Positions 52,138 to 61,021 of a stretch of DNA of 64,000 bases are shown here, in pieces (the stretch's first letter is position 1; each line of letters opens with the position of its first letter). Where the stretch lies: assembly GCA_049801375.1 (NCBI GenBank), contig JBARKJ010000030.1:30548-94547 (forward strand), given 5' to 3'. The stretch comes from JBARKJ01 sp049801375 (GTDB taxonomy: Bacteria; Nitrospirota; JACRHJ01). The notes beneath the pieces are model-generated. The model ran no database searches. It saw nothing but the letters and a program-made list of their open reading frames with translations, and was not told where the DNA came from. The position numbers and the translations under genes were made by a program.

Positions 52138-54486
52138 ATGCTCATCGGCTTCATAGAAATTAAAAATTTCCGACGGCTTCAGGCTGTCAGGATTGATTTT
52201 TCAGCCAATACAACGCTTTTAGTTGGCGCGAATAATAGCGGAAAAACATCGGCAATGACTGCCCTTCGTTATTTTCTGGTTCCCCAGAATGACTTTTCAA
52301 TTTTCGATTTTCCGATTGCACTTTGGTCTCGCATAAATGACATGGGTGATCTTTTCGAGATTACCGATACTGAACAAATACATTGCAAATGGCGGGAGCT
52401 TCTTCTTCCATCGCTTGATGTTTGGCTCAAGGTTACGGAAGATGAAATTCACTATATTGCGCACCTGATTCCTACTCTTGATTGGAGTCCTGATAATGGG
52501 ATCGGCGTCCGTCTGCGATTGGAGCCAAAAAACACAGATGAACTCATTCAGGCGTATTTGATATCAAAAGGAGCTGCATGTGAAACTTTAAAGGCTGAGG
52601 AATCGACTCCCGATGATCCAGTTGCAAAAGAGAAAATAGAGGATATTGTTGGGAATGGAGTTTGCGGGAAATTTAATCTCTGGCCTGAGAATTTAATGGA
52701 TTTTCTAAAAAAACGGATGTCCCGTTACTTCACTGTTAAAGCTTACCTCCTCGATCCGTCAAAGAAAATGGATCCCGTCGCAGGGGTTGCGAATATTCAA
52801 GAACTTCCTGATGATCTGGAGCCTCTCGAAGAAAATCCTTTCAAAGACCTAATTAAAATTAATGAAGTTCCAGCCCATCGGGGCTTAAGCGATTATTCTG
52901 GTAGTCATGATGACGGGGATGAATCCTACCAGGATGGCCGGAAACAACTCTTAACTGCTCAACTGAGAACATATTATGGAAAGCATCTTGATCCGGTTAA
53001 ATCGCCAGATCATTCCGATATCTCTGCCCTTAAAGCAATACACAATGCGCAGAATGTTTTCGATGCTCGGCTGAAGGATTGTTTTAAGGAACCCCTTAAA
53101 GAATTAGAGGAACTCGGCTACCCTGGGATCGCTAATTCGCGCCTAATTATTTCCACCTCTCTTAAACCAATGGAAGGGCTAAATCATCAAACTGCGGTTC
53201 AGTACGATATTGCACCGACAAATGAAGAACGAATATCTCCTTATCGGCTTCCTGAGCAATGCAATGGACTTGGGTATCAAAACCTTATTTCAATGGTTTT
53301 TCGTTTAATCAGCTACCGCGATGATTGGATGAAGGTTGGAAAAGCAGCTCAAACAGACGAAATTAAAGGGGTAAGTTTAAGTTCGCCACCTCCATTGCAT
53401 CTTGTTTTATTAGAGGAACCCGAAGCCCATTTGCATGTGCAAGTGCAGCAGGTATTTATCCGAAAGGCCTATGATGTTCTGCGGAACCATGATGACCTGA
53501 AAGATAATAAAACGCTTTCGACCCAGCTCGTGGTCAGTACGCATTCCAGCCATATCGCCCATGAAGTCGATTTTGCCCAGATGCGCTATTTTAGGAGGCA
53601 CCCGGCACGTAATTCTAACGAGACACCGACTTCGACCGTTGTCAATTTGTCGGAAGTTTTTGGAAAACACGATGAAACTGCCAAATTTGTATCCCGTTAT
53701 CTTCGTGCCACACATGCCGATTTGTTCTTTGCTGATGGAGCAATTTTAGTGGAAGGAACTGCTGAACGCATGCTCGTTCCACATTTTATTCGAGAGCACT
53801 ATGAAAAGCTGAACAGATGTTACATTACGCTCCTGGAAGTTGGCGGGAGCCACGCCCATCATTTGGCCCCTCTACTTGAGCATTTGGGGCTGAATACATT
53901 GATCATAACAGATATTGATTCTGTTGAGGATACCGGGCACCATCCAAAAACTCGTCCACAAAAAGGACGGGGTTTGTTAACTGGTAATAATGTTCTCAAA
54001 GATTGGTTTCCACAGAAAAAGACCATCGATGAATTGCTGGATATTAAAGAGGGAGGAAAAGAAAAAGCTTACGGTAACTTCTCAATAAGGGTTGCCTATC
54101 AAACACCTTTGAGAGTGACTTTAAATGGAAAAAGCGATTCAACTGAAGCAATTCCAAGGACATTTGAAGATGCTTTAGCATTCGAAAATATTGACTTCTT
54201 TCGAAATGTTTCTGGGAATGGACTTTTTAAAAAATTCAAAGATGCTATAGATGGGAATAAAGAGGTTACTGAATTGCATGAAGCTTTCTTAAAAGCTCTC
54301 GAAAATGGCAATAAGGCGGAGTTTGCCCTAAATTTGCTTTATTTTAATGAGCCCGCATCAATTCGTGTTCCTGAATACATCCATAATGGGCTTGAATGGC
54401 TACAAAATGTGGTGTTAAAACGCCAGCAGGAAGTCCTTCCAACGCAAAGCAAAGATATGGAAGATCCAGAGAAGGACGCGAAATGA
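52138..54486 (+). CDS. OLD-family ATP-dependent nuclease (Gabija GajA-like)
   Basis: 782 residues. N-terminal ATPase: Walker A GANNSGKTS (30-38), ABC-like Walker B LVLLEEPEAHLHVQ, H-switch VVSTHSSHIAHE. C-terminal TOPRIM: Glu539 in ILVEGTAERML and the D-x-D Asp592/Asp594 in IITDIDS, plus GGSHAHH and FEDALAFEN segments. This is the class 2 OLD nuclease layout found next to UvrD helicases in Gabija. It is about 200 residues longer than the experimentally studied GajA, mainly between ATPase halves. Coupled to the helicase gene by a 4-bp overlap. Confidence 0.85.
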   Translation: MLIGFIEIKNFRRLQAVRIDFSANTTLLVGANNSGKTSAMTALRYFLVPQNDFSIFDFPIALWSRINDMGDLFEITDTEQIHCKWRELLLPSLDVWLKVTEDEIHYIAHLIPTLDWSPDNGIGVRLRLEPKNTDELIQAYLISKGAACETLKAEESTPDDPVAKEKIEDIVGNGVCGKFNLWPENLMDFLKKRMSRYFTVKAYLLDPSKKMDPVAGVANIQELPDDLEPLEENPFKDLIKINEVPAHRGLSDYSGSHDDGDESYQDGRKQLLTAQLRTYYGKHLDPVKSPDHSDISALKAIHNAQNVFDARLKDCFKEPLKELEELGYPGIANSRLIISTSLKPMEGLNHQTAVQYDIAPTNEERISPYRLPEQCNGLGYQNLISMVFRLISYRDDWMKVGKAAQTDEIKGVSLSSPPPLHLVLLEEPEAHLHVQVQQVFIRKAYDVLRNHDDLKDNKTLSTQLVVSTHSSHIAHEVDFAQMRYFRRHPARNSNETPTSTVVNLSEVFGKHDETAKFVSRYLRATHADLFFADGAILVEGTAERMLVPHFIREHYEKLNRCYITLLEVGGSHAHHLAPLLEHLGLNTLIITDIDSVEDTGHHPKTRPQKGRGLLTGNNVLKDWFPQKKTIDELLDIKEGGKEKAYGNFSIRVAYQTPLRVTLNGKSDSTEAIPRTFEDALAFENIDFFRNVSGNGLFKKFKDAIDGNKEVTELHEAFLKALENGNKAEFALNLLYFNEPASIRVPEYIHNGLEWLQNVVLKRQQEVLPTQSKDMEDPEKDAK

Positions 54487-56357
54487 TAGAAAAGTCACCT
54501 CTAAGTGCAGATGATTTATTTGATGCTGTAGCGGATGATGAGATTGTTAAGTGTATAACTGCTGATCCGCCAATTAGCTTCTTTTTATTCGCCGGGGCCG
54601 GATCTGGTAAAACACGTTCATTGGTACAGGCGCTCCGAGTGATCAAAGAAAAAAAGGGGGCTCGGCTTCGCCTTAACGGCCGGAGAGTCGGTGTGATCAC
54701 TTTCACAAATAACGCATGCAATGAAATAATACATCGGCTAGAGTTTGATGAGCTTTTTGCGGTCTCCACAATTCATAGTTTTGCTTGGTCTCTTATTAAA
54801 GGACTAGATGCAGATATTAAAGAGTGGCTGAAAATCAATCTTGCGGTTGAAATAGCGGAACTCGAAGAGAAAGAACGCTCAGGTCGTCCTAATACCAAGG
54901 CGTCTTTTGATAGACAAAATTCTATTGCCTCAAAGAATGAGCGCCTGGAAAGCATAATTTATATTAAAAAATTTATATACAATCCGGACAGTGATAATCC
55001 CGAACGAAATGCACTCAATCACGCAGAAGTCATCAAGATTGCCTCCGCATTCCTCAAAGACAAACCTGTTATGCGAAGCTTGCTGGTGAATAGGTTCCCT
55101 ATTTTGCTCATTGACGAAAGTCAGGATACGAATAAGGAACTTTTAGAATCATTATTTTTTGTCGAATCAAATTTGAAAAGCCGCTTTGCATTAGGCATCA
55201 TTGGAGACACAATGCAGCGGATCTATATATCCGGAACAGATATCGTAGTTAATCTGCCGGAAGATTGGGCTAAGCCTGTTAAAGAAATGAACCATCGCTC
55301 TCGTCCACGAATAATTGAGCTTATAAACCGAATTCGTGAGCGAGTCGATGACCAAATACAGAAAGCTCGCACCGACAAAAGCGGAGGTTTTGTTCGTTTA
55401 TTTATATTGCCGGATGGAGTAGCAGATAAACCCGACCGGGAAAATGGAATATGCAGACGAATGGCTGAAATTACAGGCGACGAAGGCTGGGGTCAACCCA
55501 AAATAAATGTAAAGACTCTAATCCTAGAGCATCGAATGGCTGCTATCCGGCTTGGTTTTCTGCCTATGTGGGATGCACTCAGCGGTGTAGACCGGCTGCA
55601 AACTGGACTCAGGGATGGGAAACTGCCAGGATTGCGCTTTTTTTCTCATCTCATTCTACCGTTGATAAAAGCCCATCAAAAAGGTGATAAGTTTGTTGTG
55701 GCTTCAATAATTAGAAATGATTCTCCATTACTCGAAAGGAAAGCTCTCGAAGCATGTAGTCCCGATCAAATGAACAATATCAATAATGCGCGAGAAGCAG
55801 TGGACTCTTTAGCCGCTCTTGCGACCGGAAATACTCCTACTTTCTTACAGCTACTACAAATGGTATACAAAACTAAACTATTCGAGTTGCCAGAAGTCCT
55901 CCTCCCATTCGCGAAACATGTTGAACCTAGAAAATTCGAAGAAGCCGGTGAGGATGAGATAAACGATGAACTTATTGCGTGGCGTAGTTTTCTCGAAACG
56001 GCATTCGATCAAATTGAATCTTACAGTCTGTATATCCAGGGAGAGGCTCAGTACGATACCCATCAAGGCATAAAAGGGTTAGAGTTTCCCCGGGTCTGCG
56101 TTGTTATGGATGATTCAGGCGCACGGGGATTCATGTTTTCATATGAAAAGCTTTTCGGAGCAAGGGAAGATTATAGGAAGAAGGATCCGGGGCAAGAAAC
56201 CTCAATCGATCGTACACGACGCCTTTTCTATGTCACATGCAGTCGCGCTAAAGACAGCCTCGCTCTTATTGCTTATACCGCCAACCCCCAAATGGTGAAG
56301 AATCATGTAATTAAGGAGGGTTGGTTTAAGGAGGAAGAAATAGAGCTGTTATTATAA
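54483..56357 (+). CDS. UvrD/PcrA-like SF1 helicase (Gabija GajB-like)
   Basis: 624 residues. Motifs: Walker A AGAGSGKT (about 38-45), Ia TFTNNACNEI, motif II LLIDESQDTNKE (Asp211), III GDTMQRIY, IV region NHRSRPRIIELIN, V GIKGLEFPRVCVVMDD and VI LFYVTCSRAKD. Overlaps the OLD gene, forming a nuclease-helicase pair. In Gabija the helicase senses DNA ends/nucleotide depletion and activates the nuclease. The size exceeds the described GajB (about 500 residues), with an extra helical insert at about 330-520, so this is a Gabija-like variant. Confidence 0.83.
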   Translation: MIEKSPLSADDLFDAVADDEIVKCITADPPISFFLFAGAGSGKTRSLVQALRVIKEKKGARLRLNGRRVGVITFTNNACNEIIHRLEFDELFAVSTIHSFAWSLIKGLDADIKEWLKINLAVEIAELEEKERSGRPNTKASFDRQNSIASKNERLESIIYIKKFIYNPDSDNPERNALNHAEVIKIASAFLKDKPVMRSLLVNRFPILLIDESQDTNKELLESLFFVESNLKSRFALGIIGDTMQRIYISGTDIVVNLPEDWAKPVKEMNHRSRPRIIELINRIRERVDDQIQKARTDKSGGFVRLFILPDGVADKPDRENGICRRMAEITGDEGWGQPKINVKTLILEHRMAAIRLGFLPMWDALSGVDRLQTGLRDGKLPGLRFFSHLILPLIKAHQKGDKFVVASIIRNDSPLLERKALEACSPDQMNNINNAREAVDSLAALATGNTPTFLQLLQMVYKTKLFELPEVLLPFAKHVEPRKFEEAGEDEINDELIAWRSFLETAFDQIESYSLYIQGEAQYDTHQGIKGLEFPRVCVVMDDSGARGFMFSYEKLFGAREDYRKKDPGQETSIDRTRRLFYVTCSRAKDSLALIAYTANPQMVKNHVIKEGWFKEEEIELLL

Positions 56358-56402
56358 TCGGGTAGATACTTTGCTGTATTAACCTACTGGAATATAGTTT
56401 AC

Positions 56403-58499
56403 ATGAATCTCCGAATAGCTGACACATTTACCGACAGCCTTGCCAAACTCACCGGCGAGGAGCAGAAGGCCGTTAAGACCACGGCTTTTGACCTGCAACT
56501 GAACCCGGCCAATCCGGGTATGCAGTTCCATAAGCTTGACAAGGCCAAGGACAAAAACTTCTGGTCAGTGCGGGTCAGCAGTGACATGCGTATGATTGTC
56601 CACAAGACCAGCGAAAGCCTTCTCCTGTGCTACGTTGACCACCACGAGGGCGCCTATAACTGGGCGGCTCGGCGAAAGCTGGAAACCCACCCCAAGACCG
56701 GCGCGGCGCAGTTGGTGGAAATTCGGGAGCGTATCGAGGAGATAACTATCCCTAGGTACGTGGAAGTGGAAACGCCTGCACCTCCCAAGCCTCCGTTGTT
56801 TGCGCATGTCACAGAAGAAACACTACTCGGCTATGGCGTGCCTGTAGAATGGATGGAGGATGTGCGCGCCGCCAATGAGGATACCCTACTGTCTCTGGCC
56901 GAACATCTTCCCAGCGAGGCTGCCGAAGCACTGTTGAACCTCGCCACAGGTGTTACACCTCAAGTTCCGCAGCCGGTGGCTGCCGGTATCGGCCCATTCG
57001 ATCACCCAGATGCACAACGCCGGTTCCGGGTGATGAACAATATAGACGAACTGGAACGCGCCCTCGAATATCCTTGGGAGAAGTGGACGGTTTTTCTCCA
57101 TCCGGCACAGCGACAACTGGTCGAACGTGACTACAACGGCCCTGCACGAGTGTCAGGATCGGCAGGAACAGGTAAAACAATTGTCGCCCTGCACAGGGCT
57201 GTCTTTCTGGCTCGCAATTATCCAGATGCAAGAATATTGCTCACGACCTTTTCCAGCACACTGGCCAATGCGCTGCGTACGAATCTTAGGCGGTTGATTG
57301 GTAATGAACCTCGCCTTGGCGAGAGACTGGAAGTTCATGCTATGGATGAAATTGGCCGCAGACTCTACGAAATGGCTTTTGGCCGGTCAAAAGTCGTATC
57401 CCGCGAGGTCATACGTAAATTACTTGTTGAGTCTGCCGCTAAAGTTGAGGGGCACAAGTTCAGTCTGCACTTTCTGCTGACCGAATGGGAGCAGGTGGTT
57501 GATGCTTGGCAGTTGGACACATGGGAAGCATACCGTGATGTAACCAGGCTTGGTCGGAAAACACGGCTGTCGGAAAAGCAGAGAGTGTTGCTCTGGACGA
57601 TATTTGAGCATGTGAAGTCTAACCTGACGAAGCAAAAGCTGGTTACAATGCCGTACATGTTCACCCGACTCGCCAGCCAACTTGCCGAGAGTAAGCATCC
57701 GCCTTTCGATTTTGCAGTTGTGGACGAGGCCCAGGATATTAACGTAGCTCAACTACGGTTTCTTGCGGCACTTGGTGACGGGCGACCCGATAGCCTCTTC
57801 TTCGCTGGCGATCTTGGTCAAAGGATTTTCCAGCAGCCATTCTCATGGAAGGCGCTCGGTGTCGAGGTACGAGGACGTTCTCGTACACTACGTATCAATT
57901 ACCGTACATCACACCAGATAAGAATGCAGGCTGACCGGCTGTTAGGGCCTGAATTGTCCGATGTGGATGGCAATACGGAAGACCGGCGCGGCACCATGTC
58001 GGTATTTAATGGGCCTAAGCCGTTAATCGTGGCATTGGACACACATGAAAAGGAAATTGCGACAGTCAGCCAATGGCTTTCTGAGCGCATAAATGAGGGG
58101 ATAAAACCTCACGAAATAGGTGTCTTTGTACGGTCTGCGGCAGAACTTGAACGAGCCCGCGCAGCCGTTGATAAGGCAAAACTTTCCTACAAAGTGTTGG
58201 ACGAAAACGTCGAAACAACCAGCGGTCTTGTATCTATTAGCACCATGCACCTTGCAAAGGGGTTGGAGTTTCGCACGGTTGTCGTGATGGCTTGCGATGA
58301 TGAGATTATTCCCCTTCAGGAACGAATCGAGATGGTCACTGACGACGGAGACCTTCAGGAAGTCTACGATACCGAACGCCACCTGCTTTACGTTGCGTGC
58401 ACCCGTGCGAGAGATCATCTGCTCGTAACGAGCGGGGATGCGCCCTCAGAATTTTTGGATGATATGGGCAATAGGAAAGCACAGTGTCAGGTGAAATGA
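56403..58499 (+). CDS. RelE-like domain fused to UvrD/Rep-type helicase
   Basis: 698 residues. Residues 1-105 are a RelE/ParE-like domain (LDKAKDKNFWSVRVSSDMRM; LLCYVDHHEGAYNWAARRKL), 120-230 a helical linker, then an SF1 helicase: Walker A GSAGTGKT (252-259), VVDEAQDINVAQLRFL, GDLGQRIFQQPF, YRTSHQI, STMHLAKGLEFRTVVVMACD and LYVACTRARD. The first 230 residues are homologous to the separate protein at 47173-47925. Base composition is richer in GC than the Gabija-like pair before it. A 45-bp gap separates it from the UvrD gene. Could be a stand-alone defence helicase or a third subunit. Confidence 0.82.
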   Translation: MNLRIADTFTDSLAKLTGEEQKAVKTTAFDLQLNPANPGMQFHKLDKAKDKNFWSVRVSSDMRMIVHKTSESLLLCYVDHHEGAYNWAARRKLETHPKTGAAQLVEIRERIEEITIPRYVEVETPAPPKPPLFAHVTEETLLGYGVPVEWMEDVRAANEDTLLSLAEHLPSEAAEALLNLATGVTPQVPQPVAAGIGPFDHPDAQRRFRVMNNIDELERALEYPWEKWTVFLHPAQRQLVERDYNGPARVSGSAGTGKTIVALHRAVFLARNYPDARILLTTFSSTLANALRTNLRRLIGNEPRLGERLEVHAMDEIGRRLYEMAFGRSKVVSREVIRKLLVESAAKVEGHKFSLHFLLTEWEQVVDAWQLDTWEAYRDVTRLGRKTRLSEKQRVLLWTIFEHVKSNLTKQKLVTMPYMFTRLASQLAESKHPPFDFAVVDEAQDINVAQLRFLAALGDGRPDSLFFAGDLGQRIFQQPFSWKALGVEVRGRSRTLRINYRTSHQIRMQADRLLGPELSDVDGNTEDRRGTMSVFNGPKPLIVALDTHEKEIATVSQWLSERINEGIKPHEIGVFVRSAAELERARAAVDKAKLSYKVLDENVETTSGLVSISTMHLAKGLEFRTVVVMACDDEIIPLQERIEMVTDDGDLQEVYDTERHLLYVACTRARDHLLVTSGDAPSEFLDDMGNRKAQCQVK

Positions 58500-58615
58500 G
58501 GATTTGATTGATACTCTGGGCATTACCTATCCTCGTTAGAACGACCGCCTCAGGGCTTTTTTGTGAAGCAGATCCGACCGTTTCTGTCCGCCTACGCGAA
58601 ATAGTAAAGTCATTC

Positions 58616-58726
58616 GCCAGCAATCCGAATAAAAACCTGCTATAAATCCCGCCAACCGCAGATGAGTTCAAATTGTCGCGTTACCTGCCAGCAACCCGAC
58701 AACTTATCTGCTAAGGTTCAAACTGT
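58616..58726. repeat. Short diverged direct repeats before the AlpA gene
   Basis: GCCAGCAA(T/C)CCGA occurs at 58616-58628 and 58687-58699, and GTTCAAA(T/C)TGT at 58666-58676 and 58716-58726. They lie in the gap between the last defence gene and the mobile backbone and could be binding sites for a recombination or regulatory protein. Confidence 0.45.
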
Positions 58727-58758
58727 GCGAGGAGCACGCATTAATACGGGAGGTTTTT

Positions 58759-58947
58759 ATGGCGGAGAAAATTTTGAGACCGCGGGTAGTAGTGCAGATG
58801 GTGGGGCTATCACGCTCAACGCTATGGCGCTTGGAGAATGCCGGACTTTTTCCGGCGCGCCGGAAGATTTCGTTTGGGGCCATAGGATGGCTTGAAAGCG
58901 AAGTCCTGAAGTGGATAGGTGAGCGGGAAAAAGTAAACGAGCCATAG
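58759..58947 (+). CDS. AlpA-like regulator / excisionase
   Basis: 62 residues: PRVVVQMVGLSRSTLWRLEN, then LFPARRKISFGAIGWLESEV, the compact winged helix of AlpA-family regulators, which in phages and ICEs control integrase/excision. GGGAGG lies 5 bp before the ATG. Followed by a UUCG-type hairpin and an initiator-like gene. This marks the change from defence cargo to mobile-element backbone. Confidence 0.8.
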   Translation: MAEKILRPRVVVQMVGLSRSTLWRLENAGLFPARRKISFGAIGWLESEVLKWIGEREKVNEP

Positions 58948-58953
58948 GAAATC

Positions 58954-58973
58954 TCCCCGGCTTCGGCCGGGGA
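58954..58973 (+). terminator. UUCG-tetraloop hairpin between AlpA and initiator-like genes
   Basis: CCCCGGC-TTCG-GCCGGGG (58955-58972) is a perfect 7-bp stem with an extra-stable tetraloop, followed by ATCAATTT. The missing T-run suggests a weak terminator or an RNA processing/stability element that separates expression of the two genes. Confidence 0.55.
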
Positions 58974-58993
58974 TCAATTTGGAGGAAAAGGAA

Positions 58994-59404
58994 ATGACAG
59001 AAAAACGCGGCATGGAAAAAGAACGTCAACATAGGTCCAATTTCATTCCGCTGTTCCGCGGTCTTAAGGACCACGTGATAGACGGCAGGATGAGTTCTGA
59101 AGAGTTCTCCGTCTTCGTTTGGCTCCTCATAAACGCGAATCCATACAATGGTCTTTACTATGCCAACGCTGAGACTATAGCGGCACAGATGCGAAAGAAA
59201 GAACACTCGGTCAGACGTGCACTCAAGAGTCTCACGATGCCCCGAAGAAGCGTCCCGGACGGATATATCTACTATGACGGTAACCGGGGCTTTGGAGGAG
59301 GGTTGTACCCGATTCTGGTATTGAAGTATCCAATACCAGGCGGCGGAAAGACGACCATAAAAGAGTACCCGGAACGCGATGAGAAGTTATCCACAGAGGT
59401 ATAA
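58994..59404 (+). CDS. Initiator-like winged-helix protein
   Basis: 136 residues beginning MTEKRGMEKERQHRSNFIPL. The middle (GRMSSEEFSVFVWLLINANP; AETIAAQMRKKEHSVRRALK) is a winged helix like the N-terminal domain of phage or plasmid replisome-organiser proteins. ATG at 58994 with GGAGGAAAAGG upstream. Its 3' end contains a perfect DnaA box (59387-59395), and iteron-like repeats follow. It is short for a complete initiator, so it may be a truncated or minimal one. Function is inferred from fold and context. Confidence 0.6.
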   Translation: MTEKRGMEKERQHRSNFIPLFRGLKDHVIDGRMSSEEFSVFVWLLINANPYNGLYYANAETIAAQMRKKEHSVRRALKSLTMPRRSVPDGYIYYDGNRGFGGGLYPILVLKYPIPGGGKTTIKEYPERDEKLSTEV

Positions 59405-59745
59405 ATGCCGCTGCGCCCTTTCGCGCGTTTTTGCAGACTATCGTGCAGACTAAGGTGGAGATTGTGGTAAAGACTAAGGCGCAGTGCACAAAAAAATGGC
59501 AGGGCGAAAACCGATTTACAAATAGCTGTGGATTGTCCCGACCTCTTGCTGATATTGTTCCGACTTCAAACTTCACGAATGCCTTATTCTCGCGCGCTTA
59601 CGGGACTTCCACATCTTATGTTGTTCCGACTTTGCGCCGATATTGCGACGACTTGGTAACTGATACTTAGCTCATGCGACGGGCTAGTTATTCACAGGCT
59701 CATAGATTTAAGAATATAGAACTAAGAAAAGAGATAAATATAAAA
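59387..59745. other. Candidate replication origin: phased repeats, DnaA-box-like sites and an AT-rich tract
   Basis: TTATCCACA (59387-59395) is a perfect DnaA box, and TTATTCACA (59688-59696) a near match. Between them a 13-bp motif ATTGTTCCGACTT recurs with variation at 59532, 59554, 59620 and 59642, spaced 22, 66 and 22 bp, all multiples of two helical turns. An AT-rich tract follows at 59700-59745. The order initiator gene, iterons, DnaA boxes, AT-rich melt region is that of iteron plasmid origins. Not proven. Confidence 0.5.
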
Positions 59746-59811
59746 GCCAAAGACGAAGTCTTTGAGGGCGAAGCCCTCCGCTTACGCGGGCAGACTTTAA
59801 AAATCTCTTAA
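59674..59811 (+). CDS. Possible small ORF, 45 codons
   Basis: ATG at 59674 gives MRRASYSQAHRFKNIELRKE and ends LRLRGQTLKIS. No ribosome site is evident and it lies in the suspected origin. Listed only because the second half reads like coding sequence; could equally be chance. Confidence 0.2.
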   Translation: MRRASYSQAHRFKNIELRKEINIKAKDEVFEGEALRLRGQTLKIS

Positions 59812-59848
59812 GGAGCGAAATGCAAAAAGAGAAAGGCAGGCTGTTAAA

Positions 59849-60007
59849 GTGAAGGGCAAACCCAGGATGGCGAAGCGGGTTTATGACGTCGCTGTTTCTC
59901 TAAAGACCGGAAACTCCCGAAGGTCTTCACCTTCTTCTGCAAGTATTTTCCGGCACGATCAGGCTTGGCATGGAGGAGATGTTTACGTAAAAGTATTTGT
60001 TGTTTAG
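59849..60007 (+). pseudogene. Possible truncated small ORF (MAKRVYDVAV-type start)
   Basis: GTG at 59849 gives VKGKPRMAKRVYDVAVSLKT and stops after 52 codons. Proteins starting MAKRVYDVAV occur in phages and conjugative elements and are normally longer, so this may be a shortened copy. It overlaps a 10-codon upstream frame (ATG 59820, with AGGAG) by 4 bp. Confidence 0.3.
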
Positions 60008-60513
60008 GTAAAAGTTTTTGTTTCAAAGGGGAAAGGCGGCGAAAGGCGAGAAAGAGATGCCGAAAGAATCAAGTGATTAATTTTCAAAAGTATTTTCGTA
60101 AATCGTGCCGCTCAAGGGACAGTTTGAAGGCTTCGATAAAAAGAATTATCGGAGGTTAGAAGGGGTGTGTCGGTATGCGGTCTAACTTGTTGAATGCTCT
60201 CAAGAATCGCTTTATATCTCTTGAGGCTGTCGGCAGGTTTGTAAAAATTATTAAAAAAACGAACCTAATTAAAGCTAAATCAGATTGCATATTCTCTCCA
60301 ATTTATGCAATGAGAACGGGTTTGAGATACACAAAATCAATAACTTAGAGGCATATTGATGCGCTTTTTATGCAAGGCAAAAGGCTCCCTGCATAATAGA
60401 CCCACCCCCCCGAAAATTATTAGAGAGCCGGGGCAGGCGAGTGACCCTATAGCTCTCTCCAAATTTGAACGATTTTGGGAAAAAGAGGGGGATTTCGGGC
60501 TGTCAAGCATTAT
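60008..60513. other. AT-rich spacer, no supported gene
   Basis: Two frames of about 60 codons (60176-60352 and 60359-60544) are present but have weak ribosome sites and no recognisable domain. The second runs into the repeat module beginning at 60514. I see no hairpin strong enough to call. Confidence 0.4.
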
Positions 60514-60912
60514 TTTTCACTTCCTCAAAAATCGGGGAGTGTGAAATGCCAAATCAGGCTGTTTTGGAATGCGCGATTTTTACGATATTTCAGGAACTTA
60601 CGGTAATTGAGTGCGGCGGACTGCGATGACATATATGTCAACAAAATTAATTACATATATGTAACTATTTGAGAACATTAAGCATTTTTTAATCATTGTG
60701 CCATTGTTTTTGTGGTATATCTGTGGCTGTCAAGACGGATAGAGGTAGGCGATCCACTTGCTTTTCACTTCCGGGAAAATTGCGGAATGTGGAATATCAA
60801 CTTAGGCCGTTTGCGAATACATGATTTCAATGATATTCCTTAGACTTAGGCTAACTGCGTGCGGCGGACGAGTATGGCTGAAATGTCAATAAAAACTATG
60901 GCTGAAATATCA
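60514..60912. repeat. Duplicated about 246-bp regulatory module with paired operator-like sites
   Basis: Two diverged copies: both start TTTTCACTTCC (60514 and 60762), share blocks like GTGCGGCGGA, and end in paired sites. In copy 1 these are two perfect 14-bp palindromes, TGACATATATGTCA (60627-60640) and TTACATATATGTAA (60651-60664). In copy 2 they are two 16-bp direct repeats, TATGGCTGAAATGTCA (60873-60888) and TATGGCTGAAATATCA (60897-60912). Pair spacing is 24 bp in both copies and the pair-to-pair offset is 246 bp in both. Located upstream of the Mor-like gene, so they probably control it. Confidence 0.65.
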
Positions 60913-61021
60913 TATTCTTGATATATAAGCGTTTTTTTGCTCGCACTCGCCTTCTCGAATGTGATATGTTGCTGTCGATTTTTAGGAATGATACTTGGCA
61001 AGCGAAGGAAAGGAGTTTCCA

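Noticed and set aside
59431..59670. 79-codon frame over the repeat region
   Set aside because: No ribosome site; sequence is better explained by the phased ATTGTTCCGACTT-like repeats.
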